Shown: positions 1 to 5,972 of the stretch, piece after piece
Layout: each line of letters begins with the position of its first letter
Position numbering within the stretch: the first letter of the stretch is position 1
Position numbers and translations under genes: made by a program
Assembly: GCA_005787665.1 (NCBI GenBank)
Contig: SYAB01000253.1
Span: 1-7,275 of the forward strand
DNA length: 7,275 bases
Reading direction: 5' to 3'
Source of the DNA: Actinomycetota bacterium
GTDB taxonomy: Bacteria; Actinomycetota; Actinomycetes; Mycobacteriales; Mycobacteriaceae
Notes under the pieces: generated by a model
Database searches by the model: none
What the model was told of the DNA's origin: nothing
Seen by the model: the letters and a program-made list of their open reading frames with translations, nothing else

Positions 1-362
1 GCCCGTTGAACGGTGGTTCCGCTAAAGCGCGGACCGGTTGGACGACAATCCGCGACCCTGCGACACTGGCAACAGTGAGATCCATAGGGATACAGGGCAA
101 CCCGGGTGAGACGAGCGATGCCGCACCGCCGAAGCCCATGCGGATCGGGGCGGCTGTGGCCTTCCCGTGGGGCATTGGCAACGGAGTATTCCGAACGTAT
201 TGTGGCTCAACGCCTATGACCCCAAAGGTGCAGTCATTTTGGGCCACGGGATGGCACCGCACGCCGAGCCACGAGCCACCCAACCCGGTAACGCCGATGA
301 TCCCGACCGGACTAGGAGACAGTCGAGCGGCTTTTCGATACGACCGTACAGTTCGCGGATTC
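1..362. other. Gene-poor stretch, no supported gene
   Basis: Open frames exist here, including one from a TTG near position 6 that runs to 467, but its predicted protein matches no family I recognise, has no clear ribosome site, and reads into the inverted repeats at 441-463. I see no tRNA, promoter or intact transposase. A short copy of GGTTCCGCT at 15-23 resembles the terminal repeats further right (476-484, and inverted at 451-459), so this may be decayed insertion-element DNA. Confidence 0.5.
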
Positions 363-514
363 GCCACGAAAACCGGAAAAATCCCTTCGCCACGCTCTCC
401 GGAAATTCGACAAATCCGTAGCTCAGTCGCGCAGGCGTTCGCCATCCGAAAGCGGAACCTACAGTAGCGGCTGTAGGTTCCGCTTTTCGATGGCCAAATT
501 CCGCTTTTGATGGC
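363..514. repeat. Cluster of facing terminal-type repeats, possible IS21-family ends
   Basis: A short motif recurs in two orientations. On the right it reads TTCCGCTTTTCGATGGC (478-494) and TTCCGCTTTTGATGGC (499-514). On the left, inverted copies lie at 441-457 (GCCATCCGAAAGCGGAA), 363-378 (GCCACGAAAACCGGAA) and, more degenerate, 389-404. Read outward, the left set ends in CCTACA at 463 and the right set begins TGTAGG at 472, with 8 bp between. TG...CA termini with several internal copies of a roughly 20-bp motif are known for IS21-family (istA/istB) elements. No istA or istB gene is visible nearby, so these would be remnants. The family assignment is inference from architecture; the repeats themselves are seen directly. 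Confidence 0.5.
441..494. repeat. 24-bp near-perfect inverted repeat with 6-nt loop
   Basis: Arms 441-464 and 471-494 match at 22 of 24 positions around the loop TAGCGG. As RNA this would be a very stable hairpin with A-rich and T-rich segments in its arms, so a bidirectional transcription terminator is an alternative to the insertion-element-end reading. It lies inside the larger repeat cluster. Confidence 0.75.
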
Positions 515-546
515 AGTAGGTTGGCAATTTCGCCGGAAAGTTGTTA

Positions 547-581
547 GGACGGCTACCCAACTGTTGACGGTAGAACCGTCC
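547..581. repeat. Imperfect nested inverted repeat
   Basis: Three arm segments pair in order: GGACGG (547-552) with CCGTCC (576-581), TACC (554-557) with GGTA (569-572), and CAAC (558-561) with GTTG (563-566), separated by small bulges. Fourteen pairs could form. There is no flanking gene end to make it an obvious terminator, so the function is unknown. The stretch 515-689 around it holds no gene I can support. Confidence 0.4.
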
Positions 582-689
582 CCGAATCACCATGGCTACT
601 GCAGCTGCGGCGACTTCACGGAAGATCATGCCGACCGCTGGTACGGCGCGGCCGTTCCCACTCTGACGGGTCGAGAATAGATACCCGAA

Positions 690-815
690 CTAGCAGTGGT
701 CGGCCAGCGGCCAGCCCACCAGCGCTAGTCGCGCGGCGACCTGGTTGATCTCGTTGATGTTGGGTTCCTTGGCGATGACTGCCTGGACGGCCTGCCGGAT
801 CTGAGCCTCGGTGAC
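690..815 (-). pseudogene. C-terminal remnant of a DUF3349-family protein
   Basis: On the minus strand the last ~41 residues of an open frame, from VTEAQIRQAV to the stop, carry the segment INQVAARLALVGWPLAD. This closely resembles the C-terminal signature of mycobacterial DUF3349 proteins (a helix followed by RVAARLAAxGWPL, from memory). The family is normally about 100 residues and its N-terminal half is absent. Upstream residues in the same frame are unlike the family and would be translated from the efeU promoter region. No start codon with a ribosome site sits at the head of the conserved part. I therefore read it as a truncated fragment, not a working gene. DUF3349 function is unknown. 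Confidence 0.6.
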
Positions 816-934
816 GGGGCTGTCGGGATGATTTTGTTTCTCGCATCCTCTCAGACGGGGCGATGCCGCAGCCCTCGAACGACCGCGGCCGGCTGGCGTC
901 GGAGCAGCAGGTTTGCGGGAAGCCGACCCGAAAG

Positions 935-953
935 CTAGCGTAGGCAACCCTAA
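935..953. promoter_or_regulatory. IdeR/DtxR-type iron box 1 (weaker)
   Basis: CTAGCGTAGGCAACCCTAA matches the known IdeR/DtxR consensus TTAGGTTAGGCTAACCTAA at 14 of 19 positions, including the central TAGGC core. It lies immediately upstream of a second box, with centres 20 bp (about two helical turns) apart. Iron-loaded IdeR would be expected to bind here and repress the efe operon. Confidence 0.65.
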
Positions 954-954
954 G

Positions 955-973
955 TTAGGGTAGGCAAACATGA
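955..973. promoter_or_regulatory. IdeR/DtxR-type iron box 2 (stronger)
   Basis: TTAGGGTAGGCAAACATGA matches the 19-bp IdeR consensus at 15 positions, with the left half nearly perfect (TTAGGGTAGGC). It overlaps the candidate -10 element and the probable transcription start, which suits repression by blocking RNA polymerase. An iron regulator upstream of an iron-uptake operon is the expected arrangement. Confidence 0.75.
956..961 (+). promoter_or_regulatory. Candidate -10 element for the efe operon
   Basis: TAGGGT fits the actinobacterial TANNNT pattern and would place the start site at about 968-970, on or just before an ATG at 970. No recognisable -35 element is present, which is common in mycobacteria. 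The hexamer lies inside iron box 2. This is inferred from spacing only. Confidence 0.35.
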
Positions 974-999
974 GGAATTCGAAGGGGCGGTCGCAGTGA
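970..999 (+). other. Possible leaderless 9-codon upstream ORF
   Basis: An ATG at 970 opens a 9-residue frame (MRNSKGRSQ) whose TGA (997-999) overlaps the GTG start of efeU as GTGA. If transcription begins at about 970, the ribosome could start here without a leader and re-initiate at efeU. It may equally be chance; no independent ribosome site is visible. Confidence 0.25.
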
Positions 1000-1916
1000 T
1001 TGACATGTCCGGCGGGCTGAATGTCAGCCTGAGCCCCGCCCCGCCCGATGTTTCCGCACAGCTTTTCGGCAGCGGGCTTATCGGCCTGCGGGAGGGTCTG
1101 GAAGCCGGGATCGTGGTGATGGTCCTGGTCGCGTTCCTGGTCAAGATGGAGCGCCGTGACGCCTTGAAGTGGGTGTGGCTCGGGGTGGCGGGCGCGGTCG
1201 CGGTGACGGTCGGGGTGTTCCTGGTCGTCCAGTACAGCGCCTACAACGTCAGCGGGCTTGCCGCCGAAGCGGTCGCGGGGGTGGCCTCGCTGGTGGCCGT
1301 GGCGATCGTCACCACGATGGTGTTGTGGATGCGCAAGGCCGCCGCCAGCATCTCCGGGGAACTACGGGCGGGCATGTCGCGCGCACTGGAGACCGGGGCG
1401 CTGGCGGTGGTGATGCTGGCGTTTCTGGCCGTCGGGCGTGAGGGTGTGGAGACCGCGCTGTTCATGGTGGGCTACGCCGAAGCCGAAACCGCCTGGCCGC
1501 TGGTCGGTCTGCTTGCCGGGGTGGCGGTGGCGGTCGGGATCGCCTGGGGCATGTACGCCGGGGCGGTCCGCATCAACCTCGCCAAATTCTTCAAATACAC
1601 CGGCGTGTTCCTGATCGTGGTCGCCGCCGGGATCCTGGCCTACGGTATCGGCGCGTTGCAGACCGTCGGCTGGTTGCCGATGGCCGGCCTCCACGCCTTC
1701 GACATCAGCTCGTGGTTCAACTGGTCGGCCTGGTACGGCGAAATCGTGCAGGGCGTCTTCAACATCACCCCGACCCCGACGGTGCTGCAACTGCTGTGCT
1801 GGCTGGCCTACCTCGTCGTCGTGCTCACCGTGTTCCTGCGGCCGGTCAAGCCCGCCGCGCCGCAACCCCGTTCGGTCCAACCCCCTGTCCCCGTTGCCGA
1901 AAGGTCCGCCTTGTGA
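996..1916 (+). CDS. efeU: EfeU, FTR1-family high-affinity iron permease
   Basis: This is the membrane channel of the EfeUOB iron-uptake system, taking iron across the cytoplasmic membrane. The 306-residue protein has about seven hydrophobic segments and both hallmark REXXE iron-binding motifs of the FTR1 family: REGLE at 32-36 in the first membrane helix and REGVE at 148-152. It is slightly longer than typical EfeU because of a ~22-residue N-terminal lead and a proline-rich C-terminal tail (about 283-306). The GTG start at 996 is preferred over an ATG at 1005 because GAAGGGG (981-987) sits 8 nt upstream of it. It is the first gene of the operon, behind two IdeR-like boxes, and its stop overlaps the efeO start by 4 nt. 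Confidence 0.95.
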   Translation: MIDMSGGLNVSLSPAPPDVSAQLFGSGLIGLREGLEAGIVVMVLVAFLVKMERRDALKWVWLGVAGAVAVTVGVFLVVQYSAYNVSGLAAEAVAGVASLVAVAIVTTMVLWMRKAAASISGELRAGMSRALETGALAVVMLAFLAVGREGVETALFMVGYAEAETAWPLVGLLAGVAVAVGIAWGMYAGAVRINLAKFFKYTGVFLIVVAAGILAYGIGALQTVGWLPMAGLHAFDISSWFNWSAWYGEIVQGVFNITPTPTVLQLLCWLAYLVVVLTVFLRPVKPAAPQPRSVQPPVPVAERSAL

Positions 1917-3070
1917 CATCTCCCCGGGTTCTCACCGCCACCTTCGCCGCCCTGCTGGCCGGCCTCTCCCTGGCGGGTTGCACCGCCAAGAAGTCCGCCA
2001 CCACAGAGCAGGGCAAGGCCCCCGGCGCGCAGGTCACCGTCAACGCCACCGACACCGCCTGCGAACTGTCGGCGACCGAGGGCGCGGCCGGGCCGGCCAC
2101 CTTCGTCGTCACCAACAACGGCACCGCAGCGACCGAGTTCTACGTCTACGGCAAGGACAACCGGGTCCTCGGCGAGGTCGAAAACATCTCACCCGGCCTG
2201 CAACGCCAACTGGTAGTCCAGTTCGACGAACCGGGCTCCTACACGGTGGCCTGCAAGCCCGGCATGGTCGGCGACGGCATCCGCGGCGACTTCTCCGTCA
2301 CGGGCGCGGCATTCAAGACCCAGGACACCGGTGTCTCCACGAAGGCCTCCGAGGACTACAAGACCTACGTCCTCGGCCAGGCCGGCGAATTAGTCACCGC
2401 CACTGCGGCTTTCGTGGCATCGGTCAAAGCCAGTGACATCGCCGCCGCCAAGGCCCAGTATCCGACGTCGCGGACCTCCTGGGAGCGCATCGAGCCGGTG
2501 GCCGAATCGTTCCCGGATGATCTCGACCCGCGCATCGACCTGCGGGAGGCCGACCTGCAGGCCGGCCAGAAGTGGACCGGCTTCCACCGGCTGGAGAAGG
2601 ATCTGTGGGTGAGCGGCCTGCAGCCCGACACCAACGCCGTCGCCGATCAGTTGCTCGCCGACATCAACGAACTGCAGGAGAAGATCGCAGCGCCCGGCTT
2701 CCGCGTGAGCGCCACCCAGATCGCCGGGGGCGCCCAGGGCCTTCTGGATGAGATCGCGGTCAGCAAGATCACCGGCGAGGAGGACATCTTCAGCCACACC
2801 GACCTGTGGGACTTTCACGCCAACATCGAAGGCTCCCAGGCGGCGCTGGCCGCGGTGCGCCCCATCCTCGACGAGCGCAACGCCGAACTCGGCACGCGAG
2901 TCGACCAGCGATTCGCCGAGGTCAACCGGCTGCTGGACAAGTACCGCGACGGCGACGGTTTCGTGGCCTACACCACTGTCACCGAGCCGCAGCGCCAGGA
3001 GCTCTCGCGGGCCATCGACGCGCTGAGCAAGGAAGTGAGCCAGGTCCAGGGTGTCATCGCCGTCCAGTGA
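1913..3070 (+). CDS. efeO: EfeO, iron-binding lipoprotein with cupredoxin and M75 domains
   Basis: EfeO is the extracytoplasmic partner of EfeU and binds iron before transport. The 385-residue protein starts with a lipoprotein signal ending in the lipobox LAGC (Cys23 lipidated). A cupredoxin-like domain spans about 35-130, with Cys50 and Cys114 as candidate metal ligands. An M75 (imelysin-type) domain spans about 145-380, with the family's HXXE motif as HRLE at 225-228 and the conserved segment GEEDIFSHTDLWDFHANIEG at 288-307. The open frame extends upstream into efeU, but the GTG at 1913 is the likely start: it overlaps the efeU stop as GTGA, has GAAAGG (1899-1904) 8 nt upstream, and begins exactly at the signal peptide. 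It overlaps efeB by 20 nt. Confidence 0.95.
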   Translation: MTSPRVLTATFAALLAGLSLAGCTAKKSATTEQGKAPGAQVTVNATDTACELSATEGAAGPATFVVTNNGTAATEFYVYGKDNRVLGEVENISPGLQRQLVVQFDEPGSYTVACKPGMVGDGIRGDFSVTGAAFKTQDTGVSTKASEDYKTYVLGQAGELVTATAAFVASVKASDIAAAKAQYPTSRTSWERIEPVAESFPDDLDPRIDLREADLQAGQKWTGFHRLEKDLWVSGLQPDTNAVADQLLADINELQEKIAAPGFRVSATQIAGGAQGLLDEIAVSKITGEEDIFSHTDLWDFHANIEGSQAALAAVRPILDERNAELGTRVDQRFAEVNRLLDKYRDGDGFVAYTTVTEPQRQELSRAIDALSKEVSQVQGVIAVQ

Positions 3071-4352
3071 CGACACCCCGACCGAGGCTGAGCCGCAAGG
3101 GGTGTCGCGACGCAGACTGTTCGGCGCGGCCGGGGTCGCCGCCGCGGTAATCGGTGCTGCCAGCGCCGGGACCCTGGCCGGCCGCGCGGCCGCCGCCAGC
3201 ACCGCCAGCGGTGGACTGGACAAACCAGTGCCGTTCCGCGGCCGCCACCAGGGCGGGATCATCACTCCCGCCCAGGACCGGATGCACTACTGCGCCTTCG
3301 ACATCACCACCGACTCCAAGCCCGACGTCGTGGCGATGCTGCGGGAATGGACCACGATGGCCGAACGGATGACCGCCGGTCAGGAAGCCGCCGCCGACGG
3401 TGCCGTCGGCCTGAGTCCCTATGCGCCCCCGGCCGATACCGGCGAGGCGCTGGGACTGCCGGCATCGCAGCTGACCCTGACGATCGGGTTCGGGCCGGGA
3501 TTCTTCGTCAAGGACGGCCGCGACCGGTTCGGCATCGCCGGCCAGCGGCCCGCCCCGCTGGCCGACCTGCCGAAGTTTCCCAACGACAAGCTCGACCCGG
3601 CGCGCTGCGGCGGCGACATCGTCATCCAGGCGTGCGCCAACGACCCCCAGGTCGCGGTGCACGCGATCCGCAACCTGGCCCGCGTCGGTTTCGGGACGGC
3701 CGCGGTGCGCTACTCGCAATTGGGCTTCGGCCGCACCTCCTCGACCACCCGCGACCAATCGACACCGCGAAACATGTTCGGCTTCAAGGACGGAACCAAC
3801 AACCTCAAAGCCGAAGACACCGCGGCACTCGACGAGCAGGTGTGGGTCGCCGGCGGTGACGGGCCGGACTGGCTGGCCGGCGGCACCTACCTGGTGTCGC
3901 GGCGAATCCGCATGCGCATCGAGCCGTGGGACCGCGCCGCACTGCACGAACAGCAACGGGTGATCGGACGGGCCAAAGGCACCGGGGCGCCACTCGGCGG
4001 CGACGACGAGTTCGCGCCCCTGGACTTGGCGGGCATCGGCACGAACGGCACACCACTGATCGACCCGGACGCGCACGTCCGGCTGGCCTCCAAGGAACAC
4101 CTCGGCGGCATCCAAATCCTGCGCCGCGGCTACAACTTCACCGACGGCTCCGATGGCTTCGGCCACCTCGACGCCGGCCTGTTCTTCATCGCCTTCATGC
4201 GCAACCCGGTGACGCAGTTCATCCCGATGCAATCAGAACTGGCCGCCAACGACCTGCTCAACGAATACATCACCCACACCGGCTCCGCGGTGTTCGCCTG
4301 CCCACCCGGCCTGCGCGAGGGCGAATACTGGGGTTCCACGCTGCTGAACTGA
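3051..4352 (+). CDS. efeB: EfeB, Tat-exported DyP-type haem peroxidase
   Basis: EfeB is the third EfeUOB component, a dye-decolorising-type peroxidase outside the membrane. In the known family it oxidises ferrous iron or acts on haem or porphyrin. The 433-residue protein has a twin-arginine signal (SRRRLF at 19-24, hydrophobic stretch to about 43, Ala-rich cleavage region at about 45-50). The DyP fold follows, with the GXXDG motif as GFKDG at 244-248 (catalytic Asp247), the probable proximal haem ligand His342 in AHVRLA, and the RRGYNF segment at 358-363 supplying a likely distal Arg. The GTG start overlaps the efeO end by 20 nt, implying translational coupling. A second GTG at 3102 would also keep the Tat motif but has poor ribosome-site spacing. 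Confidence 0.95.
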   Translation: MSSPSSDDTPTEAEPQGVSRRRLFGAAGVAAAVIGAASAGTLAGRAAAASTASGGLDKPVPFRGRHQGGIITPAQDRMHYCAFDITTDSKPDVVAMLREWTTMAERMTAGQEAAADGAVGLSPYAPPADTGEALGLPASQLTLTIGFGPGFFVKDGRDRFGIAGQRPAPLADLPKFPNDKLDPARCGGDIVIQACANDPQVAVHAIRNLARVGFGTAAVRYSQLGFGRTSSTTRDQSTPRNMFGFKDGTNNLKAEDTAALDEQVWVAGGDGPDWLAGGTYLVSRRIRMRIEPWDRAALHEQQRVIGRAKGTGAPLGGDDEFAPLDLAGIGTNGTPLIDPDAHVRLASKEHLGGIQILRRGYNFTDGSDGFGHLDAGLFFIAFMRNPVTQFIPMQSELAANDLLNEYITHTGSAVFACPPGLREGEYWGSTLLN

Positions 4353-4368
4353 TCGGCGCGGGCAATCC

Positions 4369-4375
4369 GGAGGAA
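4369..4375 (+). promoter_or_regulatory. Strong ribosome-binding site for the YnfA-family gene
   Basis: GGAGGAA is close to the ideal anti-16S match and lies 4 nt before the GTG at 4380, fixing that start. It indicates that the small gene is translated on its own initiative within the efe transcript. Confidence 0.7.
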
Positions 4376-4379
4376 CCCA

Positions 4380-4715
4380 GTGACAACCGCGAAGTCCATC
4401 GCGCTCTTCATCCTCGCCGCGATACTCGAGATCGGCGGCGCCTGGCTGGTGTGGCAGGGAGTCCGCGAACACCGCGGCTGGACCTGGGCTGGCCTAGGCG
4501 TCATCGGACTCGGCGCCTACGGATTCATCGCCACCCTTCAACCCGACGCCCACTTCGGCCGGATCCTGGCCGCCTACGGCGGCGTGTTCGTCGCCGGCTC
4601 CCTGCTCTGGGGCATGACCTTCGACGGCTTCCGCCCCGACCGGTGGGACGCCATCGGCACCGGTATCTGCCTGATAGGGGTAGCGGTCATCATGTACGCC
4701 CCCCGAACGAACTAA
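4380..4715 (+). CDS. YnfA/UPF0060-family small membrane protein
   Basis: The 111-residue protein has four predicted membrane helices (about 5-26, 34-52, 60-80, 88-106) and family landmarks: [13 protein letters not shown] near the N-terminus with a buried Glu17, [21 protein letters not shown] and a final helix with a short tail. The family is usually 105-111 residues, so it is complete. YnfA proteins belong to the broad small-multidrug-resistance-like group, and their substrate is generally not established. The gene starts 27 nt after the efeB stop with a strong ribosome site and no visible terminator between them, so it is probably the fourth gene of the operon. Whether it serves iron transport is unknown. 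Confidence 0.9.
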   Translation: MTTAKSIALFILAAILEIGGAWLVWQGVREHRGWTWAGLGVIGLGAYGFIATLQPDAHFGRILAAYGGVFVAGSLLWGMTFDGFRPDRWDAIGTGICLIGVAVIMYAPRTN

Positions 4716-4882
4716 GGACCCCGACAAGCAAACACTGATCGCGGGCTTCGAGTCCCCTTCGGCCGACGCCACTACCGGCGCCACCCGCCAGGCGCGCGCT
4801 CCGACGAAACGCTGGAAAGGCATTGACGAATACGAATCACCCGGACTCCGAAAAGGCAGGTGCCATCAACGCTTTAGCGTTT
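4716..4882. terminator. Convergent gap with weak hairpins, likely transcription end for both sides
   Basis: The YnfA gene (plus) and the cupredoxin gene (minus) converge here. Two hairpins are visible: GCGCC (4778-4782) with GGCGC (4791-4795), loop 8 nt; and AACGCT (4868-4873) with AGCGTT (4876-4881), tight against the minus-strand stop. Neither has a good T-tract, so intrinsic termination is only suggested. A TTG at 4823 with GGAAAGG upstream opens a frame, but that frame then runs antisense through the cupredoxin gene and is not supported. Confidence 0.3.
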
Positions 4883-5608
4883 CTACCTCGCTGGTGTGAC
4901 GTCGAGTTCTGTGTACATGCCGGAGCCGTAGTGCCCGGCGATGTTGCAGAGCAGTTCGTAGCGTCCGGGATTGAGGGTGAGGGTGGTCCAGCCCATGGTT
5001 CCGGGTGCGATGCCGTCGCCTTGGCCGGCGCCGCAGGTTTGAGCGGCTTCACCGAGGCTGCCGGCTTCGTCGACTTCCCAGTTGCCGCCGATGGGGCGTT
5101 GGCCGGGGCTCTGCCCGGGTCCTAGGGGCATGACGATGACTTCGTGGGGGAGCCAGCCGTTGTTGGCAACCCGCAGGGAGACCTGGCCGGCGGGTACCGA
5201 GGTCGGGTTGACGCTCAGGCGCATCATGCCCATCCCCATCCCGGGGCTATTGGGCCACGCTCCTTGCGGACCCATCATGGGTCCGCCGTTCATACCCGGA
5301 CCCATCATTCCGGGGCCCATCATGGGTCCGCCGTTCATACCGGGGCCCATCATCCCGGGGCCCATCATGGGTCCGCCGTTCATGCCCGGGCCCATCATGG
5401 CGCCCATGTCGGAGACCGTGACGTCCACGACTGCTCCGGCCAAGGCGGGTGGCGTGCAGGGTGCGGGCTGGGCCGGGATGGGCCCGCCGAAGCCGGGGCC
5501 TGCTCCTGCTCCGGCCATCGTGGCGGTGGTGCCGATTCCGAGAACCAGCGAGGTGGCGCCAATCAGTAGTCCGGTCCGCAGGCGGTTGTGGTTCATGGTC
5601 GCGCTCAC
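4883..5608 (-). CDS. Exported type-1 copper cupredoxin with Met/Gly-rich repeat insert
   Basis: The 241-residue protein has an N-terminal signal peptide (basic NHNRLR, hydrophobic core to about residue 31). A cupredoxin domain has its first strand at about 57-67 (LAGAVVDVTVSD) and the rest at 127-238. Type-1 copper ligands are visible as His155 (LPHEV), Cys221, His226 and Met231, in C-X4-H-X4-M spacing like rusticyanin or sulfocyanin. Between the first and second strands lies an insert with 20 Met in residues 68-129, built of nearly three 15-residue repeats (MGPGMNGGPMMGPGM). Met-rich segments are typical of Cu(I) binding, so copper storage, transfer or oxidation outside the membrane is inferred. 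The GTG start overlaps the upstream SHOCT gene's stop as GTGA; an ATG at 5596 is an alternative. It probably shares a transcript with the SHOCT gene. Confidence 0.85.
   Translation of the reverse strand: MSATMNHNRLRTGLLIGATSLVLGIGTTATMAGAGAGPGFGGPIPAQPAPCTPPALAGAVVDVTVSDMGAMMGPGMNGGPMMGPGMMGPGMNGGPMMGPGMMGPGMNGGPMMGPQGAWPNSPGMGMGMMRLSVNPTSVPAGQVSLRVANNGWLPHEVIVMPLGPGQSPGQRPIGGNWEVDEAGSLGEAAQTCGAGQGDGIAPGTMGWTTLTLNPGRYELLCNIAGHYGSGMYTELDVTPAR
5267..5395 (-). repeat. 45-bp tandem repeat, 2.9 copies, coding the Met-rich insert
   Basis: Three nearly identical units recur with an exact 45-bp period, seen for example as GTCCGCCGTTCAT starting at 5281, 5326 and 5371 on the plus strand. They encode residues 72-114 of the cupredoxin. 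The high identity between copies suggests recent expansion, and the in-frame period allows length changes without frameshift. Confidence 0.9.
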
Positions 5609-5883
5609 TGGTGTTCCCGCAGCAGTGCCACGCGGCGACGGTATTCCTCGTCGTCGATGTCCCCGCGGGCGAAGCGTTCGGCGAGGATCTCATCGGGTCT
5701 GCGTCCTGGCTGTGGACCGTGGGCGGCCGGTCCGTGCTGGTGTCCGGGGCCGCCCAGGTAGCGCACCGCCGCCACGATCGCGGTGATCACCAAGGCGAAG
5801 AAAAGGGTCATGACCATCGCGGTCACGATCCAGCTGCCCCACCCCCAGTAGCCGTGGTGCCACATGCCGCCGTCACCGCACAT
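5605..5883 (-). CDS. Small His/Met-rich membrane protein with C-terminal SHOCT domain
   Basis: The 92-residue protein has a short N-terminal stretch rich in His, Met, Trp and Gly (MCGDGGMWHHGYWGWGSW), one membrane helix (about 19-40), a His/Gly/Pro linker (GHQHGPAAHGP) and a SHOCT domain at 64-90 (DEILAERFARGDIDDEEYRRR). SHOCT domains are short C-terminal modules often found in small membrane proteins, with a proposed oligomerisation role. The ATG at 5883 is preferred because the minus-strand AGGGGG (5896-5891) lies 7 nt upstream; GTG at 5886 and TTG at 5889 are in-frame alternatives. Its stop overlaps the cupredoxin start by 4 nt. The Cys, His and Met side chains and the neighbours suggest an envelope metal-handling partner, but the function is not established. 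Confidence 0.85.
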   Translation of the reverse strand: MCGDGGMWHHGYWGWGSWIVTAMVMTLFFALVITAIVAAVRYLGGPGHQHGPAAHGPQPGRRPDEILAERFARGDIDDEEYRRRVALLREHQ

Positions 5884-5900
5884 CACCAAACCCCCTTCGC

Positions 5901-5922
5901 GGGTAAACCCCGGGGATGACCC
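5901..5922. promoter_or_regulatory. Interrupted palindrome upstream of the SHOCT-cupredoxin pair
   Basis: GGGT-N3-CCCCGGGG-N3-ACCC is perfectly symmetrical in its 16 defined bases and sits just upstream of the SHOCT ribosome site. G/C-tract palindromes bounded by A/T are typical of copper-sensing CsoR/RicR-type operators, though this is not an exact match to one I can recall. An overlapping alternative is a small hairpin, CGGGG (5911-5915) with CCCCG (5921-5925). No CsoR gene lies in the window. Confidence 0.45.
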
Positions 5923-5935
5923 CCGATCTCTCCAG

Positions 5936-5958
5936 CATGCGCCCGTTCGGCCCGCATG
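5936..5958. promoter_or_regulatory. Candidate ArsR-family operator between the divergent genes
   Basis: CATGCG (5936-5941) and CGCATG (5953-5958) form a perfect 6-bp inverted repeat with an 11-nt spacer, centred about 38 bp upstream of the regulator's ATG, over its presumed -35 region. The size fits a dimeric winged-helix repressor such as ArsR/SmtB. A weaker ATGT...ACAT pair (5956-5978) overlaps the -10 and is an alternative site. Confidence 0.4.
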
Positions 5959-5972
5959 TCACTAAATGCCGA

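Noticed and set aside
423..440. tRNA-like D-arm string TAGCTCAG
   Set aside because: No matching GAGC half, anticodon arm or T-arm with TTCGAATC follows, so no cloverleaf can be built.
6..467. 153-codon open frame on the plus strand from a TTG
   Set aside because: No ribosome site or recognisable family, and it reads into one arm of the inverted repeat; long open frames arise by chance in high-GC DNA.
1712..1912. Upstream extension of the efeO frame into efeU
   Set aside because: It would precede the lipoprotein signal with an Arg/Pro-rich stretch that is an out-of-frame shadow of efeU; GTG at 1913 is far better.
2390..3265. 291-codon minus-strand open frame opposite efeO and the start of efeB
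   Set aside because: Antisense to a clear M75 lipoprotein; no family features or ribosome site.
3054..4232. 392-codon minus-strand open frame opposite efeB
   Set aside because: It is the antisense shadow of a well-defined DyP peroxidase gene; the protein is low-complexity and unrecognisable.
4823..5125. TTG-initiated plus-strand frame with GGAAAGG upstream
   Set aside because: After the first ~20 codons it runs wholly antisense to the cupredoxin gene and shows no family match; only its start looks gene-like.
5267..5395. CRISPR-like array
   Set aside because: Repeats are contiguous with no unique spacers, have an in-frame 45-bp period and encode a protein segment.
5082..5786. Plus-strand open frame rich in Pro/Gly/Ile across the Met-repeat region
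   Set aside because: Its repeat is the mirror of the 45-bp coding repeat in the cupredoxin, which has a signal peptide and complete copper ligands on the minus strand.
5884..5889. TTG (5889) or GTG (5886) as the SHOCT protein start
   Set aside because: They leave too little room after the AGGGGG ribosome site; ATG at 5883 has a 7-nt spacer and a stronger codon.
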